Part shown: in pieces, positions 17,649 to 25,855 of the stretch
How the letters are laid out: every line of letters starts with the position of its first letter
How positions within the stretch are numbered: position 1 is the stretch's first letter
DNA from: Streptococcus hillyeri
Lineage (GTDB): Bacteria; Bacillota; Bacilli; Lactobacillales; Streptococcaceae
Assembly (NCBI RefSeq): GCF_003686955.1
Contig: NZ_RCVM01000015.1
Coordinates: 1-50,290, forward strand
Length of the DNA: 50,290 nucleotides
Direction: 5' to 3'
Program-made: the position numbers and the translations under genes
The notes under the pieces: model-generated
Told to the model about the DNA's origin: nothing
Database searches by the model: none
The model's input: the letters and a program-made list of their open reading frames with translations, nothing else

Positions 17649-20090
17649 CTATCGCACTTCTGCTCCGACGTTTTCGATGAGAGCTTTAGTGATTTTTTCC
17701 ATGTAACCTGCGACTTCTTCGTCGGTGAGGTTATCGGTTGGATTTTGGAAGGTTAGGCTGTAAGCCATTGATTTTTTGTCTTCACCAAGGTTAGCACCGG
17801 CATACACGTCAAAGAGTTTGATGGCTGTCAAGCGTTTCACGCCCGCCTTCTCGATAGCTCCTACAATCGCTTGATGCGTGATGTGTTTATCCAATAGCAG
17901 AGCAATGTCACGAGATACGGCTGGGAATTTTGTGATGTCTTGGAAGACTTGCTCAGTCGTTATAGCAGCTTCAACAGCATCAAGATTGATTTCAGCCACA
18001 TATGTTTCTGGAATACCGTAATCTTTGGCTGTTTGTGGGTGAACTTGACCGACAAATCCAATCGGAACGCCTAAAAAAGTTATTTGAGCTGTTCTACCAG
18101 GATGCATAGAAGACAAATTACTCAATTTATCATACTTTATAGTATCGATCTCATTAAAACCAAAACTATTATTGTTGGTCAAACCAAGTTTGTCAAAGAG
18201 GGTTTCAAGAATCCCTTTCGCATAGAAGAAATCAACTGGTACGGCTGGTGTTTGGAAATCTTTTTCAGACACCAAACCAGAAATAGCAAAGGCAAAGGTA
18301 TTCACTTCCTGTGGCAGTTCTGTTTTCACATCGCCTGTTTGGTGGAAGATTTTTCCGATTTCATAAATAGCCACATTGCTATTTTTACGGTTCACGTTAT
18401 AAGCTACCGTATCAAGCATTCCTGAAATCACATTTTGACGGAGGGCAGAACGGTCAACCGTCATTGGCCACATGAGTTCTGTAACCTGAGTTGGCTCTGC
18501 TGTAAACTCAACGGCCTTTTCTGGTGTCGTCAAAGCATAAGAAATAATTTCTGACAAACCAGTACCTTCTGCAATTGAACGAACCTGACGACGGAGTTTT
18601 TGAGTGACGGTCAATTCACCTGCGGTTCCTCCAGCTTCTGGCAAAGTGGTTGGTAAGTTATCATAACCGTAGATACGAGCGATTTCTTCCACCAAGTCTG
18701 CTTGAATACTGATGTCCCAACGGCGACGAGGTACTGCCACAGTGAATCGCTCTGCATTGCCAGACAAACCAAAACCAAGTTTTGCAAAGACAGCTTCAAT
18801 GTCAGCATACGTCAAGGCTGTTCCCAAACGCACATTGACATAGTCAAGGCTCGTTGAGACCTCCACTGGACTTGTCTCAACTGCTCCAGCTTGAACACGA
18901 CCAGAAAGGACCTCACCACCTGCTAATTCTGTCAGCATCGCTGCCGCAAAATCAAGGGCTTCCGTAACGGTTTCAAGGTTAATCCCTTTTTCAAAACGTG
19001 ATGAGCTTTCTGAACGAAGGTTTAAGCGACCAGAGGTTTTACGGATTGATTTACCGTTGAAAACAGCTGCTTCAAGAACCACATTTTTAGAGTTAGTATC
19101 AATCTCAGTTGATTGACCGCCCATGACACCCGCAAGGGCAACTGGCTTATCTGCTACTGTAATGACGATGTCATCAGTTGTCAATTCGCGTTCTTCACCG
19201 TCAAGAGTAACCAATTTCTCACCGTCACGCGCATCACGAGCCACGATAGCATTACCTTCAAACTTATCAAAGTCAAAAGCGTGCATTGGTTGTCCAAAGT
19301 AAAGAAGGACATAGTTTGTGATATCGACAACGTTATTGATTGGGCGGATACCTGCATTCATCAAGAGGTTTTGCAACCATTGTGGACTTGGTGCCACAGT
19401 CACATTTTCCACCACACGGCTGGCGTAAGTTGCTACCTTATCGCTTTCAATAGCGACAGAAATCACATCAGCAGCAGCTTTGCCATTTTCCACTAAAGCC
19501 TTCTCAGGGAAATGCACAGATTTGCCGTAAATGGCAGCCACTTCGTAAGCAACACCACGCATAGAAAGGGCATCCGCACGGTTCGGCGTGATCGACAATT
19601 CAATGATTTCGTCATCTAAATCAAGGTATGGGAAAATGCTGTCGCCAGGCACTGCTTCCTCAGGCAAGATTTGGATACCATCAGAAAATTCTTTTGGAAT
19701 AATGCTGTCTGGAAGTCCAAGCTCTTGAAGAGAACAAATCATCCCAAGTGACTCCATGCCACGGATTTTCCCTTTTTTGATTTTGTAGTTGTCTGCAATA
19801 CGAGCGCCTGGAACCGCCACGATAACCTTGATGCCAGCAGTCACGTTCGGTGCACCGCAGACGATTTGACGAGGCTCTTCATCACCAGTGTCCACTTGAC
19901 ACAGGTGCAAATGTGTATCTGGCACATCCTCGCAAGAGAGCACGTGACCAACCACTAATTTTGACAGACCTGCTGATGGGCTTTCAACGCCCTCAACCTC
20001 AATCCCTGTCGTTGACATTTTTTCTGCTAATTCTGCTGACGGAACATCAATGTCCACCAACTCTTTTAACCATTTATATGATACAAGCAT
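17649..20090 (-). CDS. pheT: Phenylalanyl-tRNA synthetase beta subunit
   Basis: 813 residues, slightly longer than the usual 800 or so. It begins [20 protein letters not shown]. The tRNA-binding OB domain (about 40-150) has [20 protein letters not shown] and IVCGAPNV. The B5 domain shows [13 protein letters not shown]. The core resembles a catalytic domain but lacks class II active residues, as expected. The C-terminal anticodon-binding domain has [14 protein letters not shown]. With PheS it charges tRNA-Phe as a heterotetramer. It follows pheS and a GNAT gene, the common streptococcal order. Its last codons and terminator are duplicated 3.1 kb downstream. Confidence 0.97.
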   Translation of the reverse strand: MLVSYKWLKELVDIDVPSAELAEKMSTTGIEVEGVESPSAGLSKLVVGHVLSCEDVPDTHLHLCQVDTGDEEPRQIVCGAPNVTAGIKVIVAVPGARIADNYKIKKGKIRGMESLGMICSLQELGLPDSIIPKEFSDGIQILPEEAVPGDSIFPYLDLDDEIIELSITPNRADALSMRGVAYEVAAIYGKSVHFPEKALVENGKAAADVISVAIESDKVATYASRVVENVTVAPSPQWLQNLLMNAGIRPINNVVDITNYVLLYFGQPMHAFDFDKFEGNAIVARDARDGEKLVTLDGEERELTTDDIVITVADKPVALAGVMGGQSTEIDTNSKNVVLEAAVFNGKSIRKTSGRLNLRSESSSRFEKGINLETVTEALDFAAAMLTELAGGEVLSGRVQAGAVETSPVEVSTSLDYVNVRLGTALTYADIEAVFAKLGFGLSGNAERFTVAVPRRRWDISIQADLVEEIARIYGYDNLPTTLPEAGGTAGELTVTQKLRRQVRSIAEGTGLSEIISYALTTPEKAVEFTAEPTQVTELMWPMTVDRSALRQNVISGMLDTVAYNVNRKNSNVAIYEIGKIFHQTGDVKTELPQEVNTFAFAISGLVSEKDFQTPAVPVDFFYAKGILETLFDKLGLTNNNSFGFNEIDTIKYDKLSNLSSMHPGRTAQITFLGVPIGFVGQVHPQTAKDYGIPETYVAEINLDAVEAAITTEQVFQDITKFPAVSRDIALLLDKHITHQAIVGAIEKAGVKRLTAIKLFDVYAGANLGEDKKSMAYSLTFQNPTDNLTDEEVAGYMEKITKALIENVGAEVR

Positions 20091-20333
20091 GATTTTTTCT
20101 TTCTTTGTTTATTTTTTCTTTTGTTATTTTTGGTACTTTTCTTAAGTGGTGCGGACGGTAGCGAACCTACGGTTCCATACCTAAAAATTGAGCCTAAGGT
20201 CTCAATGTTTCCGACTAACCAAACTAACCTTGTTCGTTTGGTTAGTTTTACCATAGCAAAAGTAGCGCCAGAGCTGGGATCGCTATCCAGTCTTCAATGC
20301 ATTACTGTAAGAAGCCTATCTCTCATCTGAGCG
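20091..20333. repeat. Intergenic region between the GNAT gene and pheT with strong hairpins
   Basis: An 11-bp perfect hairpin, ACTAACCAAAC at 20214-20224 with GTTTGGTTAGT at 20236-20246, and a smaller TTGAG/CTCAA stem at about 20188-20205. The segment CTTAAGTGGTGCGGACG near 20143 resembles the start of the hairpin-rich repeat family seen at 414 and 22840, but the rest is different. No coding sequence was seen. The hairpin may end the GNAT transcript or be a separate mobile repeat. Confidence 0.5.
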
Positions 20334-20861
20334 TTATTTCAAACGTTTTCTGAGTAGCCAGTCTATATCAATCTTGTCTTCTGAAACAGGGAAGGCATGT
20401 TCGGAGAATTTTTCAAAGCCATATTTGGCGTAAAAAGCTTGTGCCTTGGTATTATGTTCCCAGACACCTAGCCAAATCCAAGATTTGTCCATATCCTGGG
20501 CAGTCTCAAGTGCATAATCAAAAAGCATCTTCCCCAATCCCTGACCCTGATAGGCTTTCAAAATATAGATTCTCTGGATTTCAAAAGCATCATCTAACTT
20601 TCTTTCTGTTTGGGCATTTCCCCAATTTAGTTTCAGATACCCGACTGGCTCATTATTAACCATAAGAAAATCAACTTCCGTTTCTGAATGGTCCAGTTCT
20701 TCTGACAATACCGCCCTATCATACTGATTCGCAAAAAAAGTTTGCAACTGTTCCTCAGTATAGTTCTCCTCAAAAGTTTCTCTGAATGTTTTCATAGCCA
20801 GTTCTTGCAAAATTGGCACTTCTTCTTTCACTACAGGTTTAATCCCTACTGTCATAACCAT
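20334..20861 (-). CDS. GNAT-family N-acetyltransferase between pheS and pheT
   Basis: About 170-175 residues; the exact start among closely spaced M residues (MVMTVGIKPVVKEEV) is unsure. The acetyl-CoA motif appears as IYILKAYQGQGLGKMLFDYA, preceded by PVGYLKLNWG. The C-terminal WLGVWEHNTKAQAFYAKYGF is typical of the family. The position between pheS and pheT is conserved in streptococci, but the substrate is not known to me. It lies about 50 bp after pheS and probably shares its T-box-controlled transcript. Confidence 0.88.
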   Translation of the reverse strand: MVMTVGIKPVVKEEVPILQELAMKTFRETFEENYTEEQLQTFFANQYDRAVLSEELDHSETEVDFLMVNNEPVGYLKLNWGNAQTERKLDDAFEIQRIYILKAYQGQGLGKMLFDYALETAQDMDKSWIWLGVWEHNTKAQAFYAKYGFEKFSEHAFPVSEDKIDIDWLLRKRLK

Positions 20862-20909
20862 TCGTTCTACCTCTAATCCTTAATACATTTCTTTTTCAAA
20901 ACGCAATTA

Positions 20910-21953
20910 CTACTTAAACTGCTCACTAAATCTCACATCGCCTTGATAGAAGCCACGAATATCGTTAATACCATATCGGAGCATGGCAATACGTTCTTGA
21001 CCAAGACCAAAGGCAAAACCTGAATATTCTTCAGAATCGACACCTGACATTTCAAGAACTTGTGGGTGAACCATGCCGGCACCAAGAATTTCAATCCATC
21101 CTGTTTTCTTGCAGACATTACAGCCATCGCCACCACATTTGAAGCATGACACATCCACTTCAACAGATGGCTCGGTAAATGGGAAGTACGATGGACGAAA
21201 ACGAATCTTGCGCTCTGCACCAAACATTTTTTGAACAATCATCTCAAGCGTCCCTTTGAGGTCTCCCATTGAGATATTTTTCCCAACCACAAGTCCCTCA
21301 ATTTGGTGGAATTGGTGACTGTGAGTCGCATCATCCGTATCACGACGGAACACGCGCCCTGGAGAGATCATCTTCAACGGTCCTTTTGAAAAATCGTGTT
21401 CATCGAGGGTACGAGCCTGCACAGGACTGGTGTGTGTACGAAGCAGGATTTCCTCTGTGATATAGAAAGTGTCTTGCATATCACGCGCTGGGTGATCTTT
21501 TGGCAAGTTCATGCGCTCAAAGTTGTAGTAATCCTTCTCCACTTCAAAGCCATCCACCACTTGGAAGCCCATACCAAGGAAAATGTCTTCAATTTCTTCT
21601 GATGTTTGCGTCAATACATGACGGTTCCCTACTTTAATCTGGCGCCCTGGTAATGTCACATCAAGACTTTCACTTTCCAATTGGCGCTGAATTTTAGCGG
21701 CTTCAACAATCTTTGCTGTTTCTTCAAATGCCGCATTCAAAACGTCACGGACTTCATTGACTTGTTTACCAATGATTGGTTTCATGTCATTTGATAAGTC
21801 TTTAAGCCCTTTTAACAGCTCTGTCAAAGACCCTTTTTTCCCCAACACAGCGACACGTAAGTCTTGCAATTCCTTACTGTGATCTCCATGCATTTCTTTT
21901 AATTTAGCCTGAGTTGAAACCTTCAACTCCTCTAACTGTGCCTGTAAATCCAT
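20910..21953 (-). CDS. pheS: Phenylalanyl-tRNA synthetase alpha subunit
   Basis: 347 residues from [17 protein letters not shown], the standard N-terminal coiled coil. The frame is open back to 22043, but that adds a non-homologous 30-residue leader. Neither ATG has a good Shine-Dalgarno, an oddity worth noting. Class II motifs are clear: [11 protein letters not shown] with RTHTSPVQ (motif 1-2 area), PGRVFRRD (motif 2), and [16 protein letters not shown] (motif 3). The enzyme charges tRNA-Phe together with PheT. Expression is controlled by the upstream T-box leader. Confidence 0.96.
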   Translation of the reverse strand: MDLQAQLEELKVSTQAKLKEMHGDHSKELQDLRVAVLGKKGSLTELLKGLKDLSNDMKPIIGKQVNEVRDVLNAAFEETAKIVEAAKIQRQLESESLDVTLPGRQIKVGNRHVLTQTSEEIEDIFLGMGFQVVDGFEVEKDYYNFERMNLPKDHPARDMQDTFYITEEILLRTHTSPVQARTLDEHDFSKGPLKMISPGRVFRRDTDDATHSHQFHQIEGLVVGKNISMGDLKGTLEMIVQKMFGAERKIRFRPSYFPFTEPSVEVDVSCFKCGGDGCNVCKKTGWIEILGAGMVHPQVLEMSGVDSEEYSGFAFGLGQERIAMLRYGINDIRGFYQGDVRFSEQFK

Positions 21954-22134
21954 ATCTATAATACAAAGCCCGTAAACAGCACCATCAAAACAGGGAGCAT
22001 AACGCAGATACTTGCATCTAGGTGTGCTCATCTTTTTGACCAAGCTATTAGGGCGTGTTCAGTTCAACTATCTCGCTAAACCAAACCTTCCTTTCTTTAA
22101 TTTAAAAACTCATATGTTGAATAGCATCAAGAAT

Positions 22135-22341
22135 CCAAATGATAAACAAATAACCGCATGCCAAAACTCCATAAGCGGAGCGTTGACACGCGGTACCATC
22201 CGTTTTCGTCTAAAAGACCTTAATTTGCTAACCTTGACTTGAGTGAATTCACTAAGCTTTCCATGAGGGAACTTCCAGTCCACGATTCCCACTCCCTGTC
22301 ATCTGCCACCTAGTTACTAGTCTCAAAGGCTCTATTCAATT
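22135..22341 (-). promoter_or_regulatory. T-box leader (tRNA-Phe sensing) of the pheS operon
   Basis: On the minus strand the conserved T-box core reads GGATGGTACCGCG (22201-22189). The following ACCGCGTGTC pairs with GGCATGCGGT in a ten-base stem (two G-U) that encloses a CTCC/GGAG hairpin and precedes TTATTTGTTT, a terminator that competes with the antiterminator. Upstream, GGAAGTTCCC offers a UUC specifier candidate for phenylalanine. Uncharged tRNA-Phe should favour readthrough into pheS. Confidence 0.85.
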
Positions 22342-22347
22342 AAAAAT

Positions 22348-22376
22348 ATTTTACCAAAAAATTGCAGAGCTGGCAA
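22348..22376 (-). promoter_or_regulatory. Promoter of the pheS operon
   Basis: TTGCCA at 22376-22371, a 17-base spacer and TAAAAT at 22353-22348 on the minus strand. The transcript would begin near 22341, just before the T-box stem I region. Confidence 0.75.
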
Positions 22377-22479
22377 ATAGAACATCGTCATTAACAGTAA
22401 AAAAACACATCGAAAAATACCGGAACTTGGTTTAAGAGATAGGCAATCCCACTTCCCCAAATTGGTCACATACACAAAC

Positions 22480-22803
22480 TTAAAAACCCGCAAACTTCAA
22501 TTCTTCTAACATCGCTTTACGACGTGGGTAATCATTTTTCCACCTTGCTGCAACTTTTTGACTAATCACTTTACCATCTGGATAAACTTCTAACACTTTT
22601 AAATAACTAATCAGATGGTGGTAATTATCCCTACTTGAAACACTTTCCATACCACGCTGAATTTCATCTGAAATCACATCTCTCACTCGGTAGGGATCAT
22701 TGGACTTCAAACCTTCTTCGTATCTGCTAATTAACTCTAAACGATTAGAGTATCCAGATAAAATTTCCTCTAATAATCGACCAAATAACTGTTCTTGATT
22801 CAT
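22480..22803 (-). CDS. Uncharacterised small helical protein
   Basis: 107 residues from MNQEQLFGRLLEEILSG. I do not recognise the family. It is predicted to be soluble and mainly helical, rich in charged residues, with no membrane segment. The middle contains RVRDVISDEIQRGMESV and the C terminus WKNDYPRRKAMLEELKF. It lies alone between the pheS promoter region and a repeat, on the same strand as pheS. It could be a small regulator or an accessory gene. Confidence 0.55.
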   Translation of the reverse strand: MNQEQLFGRLLEEILSGYSNRLELISRYEEGLKSNDPYRVRDVISDEIQRGMESVSSRDNYHHLISYLKVLEVYPDGKVISQKVAARWKNDYPRRKAMLEELKFAGF

Positions 22804-22839
22804 CAACTCGAAACGATTGTGATAAAGTCAATTAGTTTT

Positions 22840-23050
22840 TATTTAGTATTTTTGTTAGCACTTCTCCTAATGTGGTGTGGGGCGCTCAAAAGGTCTGGGA
22901 GACCATTTGAGGTGGGAAATGAAGCTGACGAAGTCAGTGTCAGAACCTCCCCTCCTACAGAGTTCCATTCTTTCTTGGCGAGCCTAGGTCTCCTTCGCTC
23001 TCTGTTTTCTAAGCTCAGGCTGAAATTGTCCAGTGGACAATTTCACCCCC
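22840..23050 (+). repeat. Hairpin-rich intergenic repeat, copy 3 (shortened)
   Basis: Shares the module of copies 1 and 2: CTCAAAAGGTC/GACCATTTGAG with loop TGGGA, then GAGGTGGGAAAT, then CTGAC/GTCAG, and finishes with AAATTGTCC/GGACAATTT. The middle of the long copies is missing. The terminal stem differs from copy 1 (AAACTGTCC/GGACAGTTT) by a matched C-G to T-A change. Confidence 0.75.
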
Positions 23051-23052
23051 AC

Positions 23053-23186
23053 ACGAGGCTGGGCAAAAAGTCTAAAAAATAGCAAATGGCTTAGAGTAAC
23101 GTCGTCAAAAACGTTAATTCTAAGCCATTTTATTTTGTTTAATTTTCAACAACAAGGCGGAAATTTGAGTTTTTGCCCAGCCTCGT
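23053..23186. repeat. Nested inverted-repeat element (MITE-like)
   Basis: Outer arms ACGAGGCTGGGCAAAAA at 23053-23069 and TTTTTGCCCAGCCTCGT at 23170-23186 match perfectly over 17 bp. Middle arms AAATGGCTTAGA (23084-23095) and TCTAAGCCATTT (23119-23130) match over 12 bp. Inner arms TAACGT and ACGTTA add six more. No ORF of note lies inside. The size (134 bp) and long terminal inverted repeats suit a non-autonomous mobile repeat or a very stable terminator. Confidence 0.7.
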
Positions 23187-23411
23187 TATCACCACTTCGG
23201 AAAGTGCTAGTTGTGGCGACTTCGTCGCTCGTAATGATTGCAAAAAATACCAGCAATAAGATATTATGAAACAACCATATGTTGAAGGGGAATTCATTGT
23301 GACTAAGACAATTTATCTTAATCGAGTTTACTATTTTAAAGCTAAAATACTATAGCATAGTAAAAATAGCTCATCTCACTCTATGCCAAATTTCAGATTT
23401 TCCAAAAAACA
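23187..23411. other. Non-coding spacer downstream of the Fic gene
   Basis: AT-rich. A short near-palindrome ACTATAGCATAGT lies near 23349. The phrase CATATGTTGA with its flanks loosely resembles 7910-7920. Nothing else was seen. Confidence 0.35.
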
Positions 23412-24623
23412 CTAAACAATATGTCTACTTGGTGCTTTTGTAACTTGCTTAATATGGTCCAAATCACGAAGTGATTTAATCGTATCTTTGATTTTTTTTC
23501 TAGCAAATCTATCTGATAAAAATTCAATAAGTTGCCTGTCTTCAATACCATCTTTTTTATCATCAGTAAATGTTGTTGACTGAAATAAAATAAACATAAT
23601 CTCTCTTTGTAAATCTGTAAAAGAACCTTCTTCTAACTCTTGCCAAAAATCATTTAACAAGGCAATCTTTTCTTCCAACATGCTAATCATATCATCTTGT
23701 CCAGAAGCTAATAAAGACATCATGTCCCAGACAAAGAAAGTCCCTTCCGCACGATTATCAAAATCGCCAGTTTTTTGAAAGGCTTTATAATAAATCGATC
23801 TAGATGCATTGATTTTTTGTGAAATCATCAATCCAGAAAAAATGTCTAATTTTCGAGAAAGATACCTCGATAGGATGTAACGACCTATTCTACCATTGCC
23901 ATCATAAAAAGGATGAATATTTTCAAAAAAATAGTGAGCTAAAAAGGCTTTTGTTAAAAAAGGAATAGTCCGATCATTAATAAATTGAATCCAGCTTGAT
24001 AGCATAAGAATAATCGTTTCTTCCATAATAGGTGGGATGTGATCAATTTTACCATTTTTATCATCCAAAATACTGACAGGACCATTTCGAAACAATCTTC
24101 CATCAGGCTTATCATCTTGCCTTATTTCACCATCTGTTAATTTATCATAAATATCTCTGATAGATTCAATCGTATCTATTCTAAACGGTTCCTGCTCCAA
24201 GATATCTTGATAAAGTCTGACTGTGGAAAATAATCTAATACCACTCCCTTTTCCATCAGAAATCGCTTGATAGGCATCTGAAACCTCTCGTCTCGTTGTT
24301 TTGACACCTTCAATCTCATTCGTATCAATGACAGCTCGATATAATTGCTCCCTATAAAGATGATTCTGAGCAATTGGAGGTAATTGTGCACTAAGAGACA
24401 ATATCTGATTTGATTTTTCCTGAATTTGTTGTGATAATATTTGAATTTCTAATAAAGGCACTACAAATAATGGAAAACGATGCCCTTTTGTTTCACCACG
24501 CTTCATCAAAACAGGATACATCTCTGTCTTGACTGTGCCTATATTATTTAACCTCTCTTGATATATTCTTTCGATGTCATCTGAATGTTGAAATTTGATG
24601 ATTTTTAATTCTTTATAAGTCAT
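23412..24623 (-). CDS. Fic-domain protein with built-in inhibitory helix and C-terminal winged helix
   Basis: 403 residues. The catalytic Fic motif HPFYDGNGRIGR lies at residues 236-247 with all key residues (His, Asp-like acidic position, Gly-Asn-Gly-Arg). The inhibitory motif T-x-x-x-E-G is at 101-106 (TNEIEG), upstream of the Fic core, which marks a class II, self-inhibited enzyme. The C-terminal part (FTDDKKDGIEDRQLIEFLSDRFARKK onward in pieces) resembles a winged helix. Most such enzymes transfer AMP to protein hydroxyls; the target here is unknown. The start has GGAGAG upstream. A perfect palindrome covers the promoter. It stands alone, with no antitoxin-like small ORF beside it. Confidence 0.9.
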   Translation of the reverse strand: MTYKELKIIKFQHSDDIERIYQERLNNIGTVKTEMYPVLMKRGETKGHRFPLFVVPLLEIQILSQQIQEKSNQILSLSAQLPPIAQNHLYREQLYRAVIDTNEIEGVKTTRREVSDAYQAISDGKGSGIRLFSTVRLYQDILEQEPFRIDTIESIRDIYDKLTDGEIRQDDKPDGRLFRNGPVSILDDKNGKIDHIPPIMEETIILMLSSWIQFINDRTIPFLTKAFLAHYFFENIHPFYDGNGRIGRYILSRYLSRKLDIFSGLMISQKINASRSIYYKAFQKTGDFDNRAEGTFFVWDMMSLLASGQDDMISMLEEKIALLNDFWQELEEGSFTDLQREIMFILFQSTTFTDDKKDGIEDRQLIEFLSDRFARKKIKDTIKSLRDLDHIKQVTKAPSRHIV

Positions 24624-24632
24624 AATCTCTCC

Positions 24633-24666
24633 AACTTTTTTAAAAATAGATATTTTTAAAAAAGTT
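24633..24666. promoter_or_regulatory. Perfect 16-bp palindrome at the fic promoter, probable operator
   Basis: AACTTTTTTAAAAATA at 24633-24648 and its exact reverse complement at 24651-24666, separated by GA. It ends nine bases before the fic start codon and covers the place where the -10 box should be. It is too AT-rich and wrongly placed for a terminator. Confidence 0.6.
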
Positions 24667-24768
24667 TAACACATATTCGAAACCAAATCAAACAAAAATA
24701 GAGTTTTTTAAAGTTTATTTATGGTCATTTAATTTAAAATTTCAATCATTCAATATATCTTCTTGACC
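24667..24768. other. AT-rich spacer between fic and the IS66 remnant
   Basis: No gene or clear signal was seen. Confidence 0.3.
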
Positions 24769-25005
24769 TTAGGGCAAAAAACTTATCAAAAACATCAAAC
24801 GCAATGCTTTTGTCAATTTTAAGAAACAGATTGACCTCAGTTTTGAACAGTCAAATTCTGTGTTCGGCCAGGTGAGTTTTCCATTTTCGAAACGTTTATA
24901 AAGTAGCCAGAAGCCTTGACCGTCCCAATAAAGTGCCTTAAAGCGGTCTTTACGTCCACCGCAAAAGAGAAAGACTAGCCCTAAATCATTGAGTCTTATG
25001 GCCAT
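24769..25005 (-). pseudogene. IS66-family TnpB (Orf2) remnant
   Basis: MAIRLNDLG joins directly to LVFLFCGGRKDRFKALYW and GQGFWLLYKRFENGKLTWP, which are strongly conserved IS66 Orf2 segments. In an intact protein a stretch of about 25 residues with the DMRKSIDGL motif lies between them, so it has an internal deletion. The end after TWPNTEFD is also abnormal and out of register with the family. The product is not functional. Confidence 0.75.
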
Positions 25006-25174
25006 ATGTAAGTACCTTTTCTAAAATAAGCTCTAGTTGATCTTGACCAAGGGGATAAAAACAACTGATTTCTAGTTTACCTAATCTTAATTTGAGGAGA
25101 AGATTAGTTTTGCTTTTCTTTTCATTCTGACAAGATTGACGGGGCGAACCCAAGGGGACGATAGGGGGTAACAT
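24986..25174 (-). pseudogene. IS66-family TnpA (Orf1) remnant
   Basis: Contains KTNLLLKLRLGKLEISCFYP and LELILEKVLTYGH, typical of the C-terminal half of IS66 Orf1, and overlaps the Orf2 remnant as in intact elements. The helix-turn-helix N terminus is missing. The transposase Orf3 is absent from the window. Confidence 0.65.
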
Positions 25175-25230
25175 AATAAAAATCCTCCGTTTCTGTTTTC
25201 TAATGACAGTATAACGGAGAGAGAAAGTTT

Positions 25231-25358
25231 TTTATAGATACTTCGTTATTAGGCGGTTACGGTTGTGACATCAAAATATCCTCTAGTATACTGTGTTTGC
25301 TGATAACAGTATACTAGAGGCGTGGAAAATATAATAGATACCCAGTTATTGAGTAATT
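25231..25358. mobile_element. Two IS66-like ends around a 15-bp hairpin
   Basis: On the minus strand GTAACCGCCTAATAACGAAG (ending at 25260) and GTAATTACTCAATAACTGGG (starting at about 25358) are diverged copies of one end sequence followed by a shared GTATCTAT. Between them lies a perfect hairpin, CCTCTAGTATACTGT at 25280-25294 with ACAGTATACTAGAGG at 25306-25320. This suggests one IS66-type end was placed next to another, or an end duplication. Confidence 0.5.
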
Positions 25359-25485
25359 ACATATACCCTAAAAATAAGTAAATCCCTACGCGTACACAAC
25401 CACTTTTCCAAATAGCTTCATCATCCTCCTGAGGCTACAATAATTTCCGTCATTGTAACTAGAAAATAAGGTTGTCAAAGAAAAA
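25359..25485. other. Spacer, no gene seen
   Basis: AT-rich sequence between the IS debris and the small membrane ORF. No feature could be supported. Confidence 0.3.
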
Positions 25486-25719
25486 TTAGTTCTTCGAAAT
25501 AGTTTTTTCAACACTCTTTTTATCCGATTTATTCGTTAAAATCCCTAAAAAGAGTAAAATACTTAAAACAATACAAATTGTCTGCTCAATCTGATTTAAT
25601 TGTTCACTCAGATTCATATGAAAATAAACTGAAGTAATATTATCCACCAACATCAATACCAATGAAACGAAACCAATCCAAAACATATGACGATGCATCC
25701 GCTTTTTAAGATTATCCAT
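25486..25719 (-). CDS. Small two-helix membrane protein, weakly phage-holin-like
   Basis: 77 residues from MDNLKKRMHRHMFW. The ATG at 25719 is about nine bases after AAAAGGAG, better placed than the ATG at 25725. Helix 1 is WIGFVSLVLMLVDNITSVYF and helix 2 is ICIVLSILLFLGIL. A polar tail (TNKSDKKSVEKTISKN) follows. The size, topology and LGI-plus-polar-tail pattern recall phi LC3-type holins, but no lysin or other phage gene is nearby. It lies downstream of neuA on the same strand and could be the last gene of that transcript. Confidence 0.5.
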   Translation of the reverse strand: MDNLKKRMHRHMFWIGFVSLVLMLVDNITSVYFHMNLSEQLNQIEQTICIVLSILLFLGILTNKSDKKSVEKTISKN

Positions 25720-25855
25720 AAACATTTTCTCCTTTTCAAATTTTATAGCATTATCATACTAAAAAAATGAAATACTGAGAACTATTTTCTATATTTTAAG
25801 AAAAAATATTCGTATATAACGAACACGTATTCCCAATTTATGTATAAATGAACAC

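Larger units (their letters stand above)
17602..17674 (-). repeat. Direct repeat B: pheT 3' end, terminator and extended -10 promoter (proximal copy)
   Basis: 73 bp matching 14487-14558. On the minus strand it contains the last codons of pheT (NVGAEVR, stop), the terminator hairpin CTACTC-GAAA-GGGTAG with seven T, and TGGTATAAT at 17613-17605, which faces mcrB. Confidence 0.95.

Noticed and set aside
18084..19496. Plus-strand open frames inside pheT
   Set aside because: They are opposite-strand shadows of a conserved gene, without ribosome binding sites or recognisable domains.
22840..23186. CRISPR array
   Set aside because: Repeats here are hairpin modules and inverted repeats of different sizes, with no regular spacers and no cas genes.
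23412..24623. Fic gene as half of a toxin-antitoxin pair
   Set aside because: The inhibitory T-x-x-x-E-G motif is inside the same protein, and no small antitoxin gene lies next to it.
25486..25719. Prophage remnant
   Set aside because: Only one weakly holin-like ORF; no integrase, lysin or structural genes nearby.
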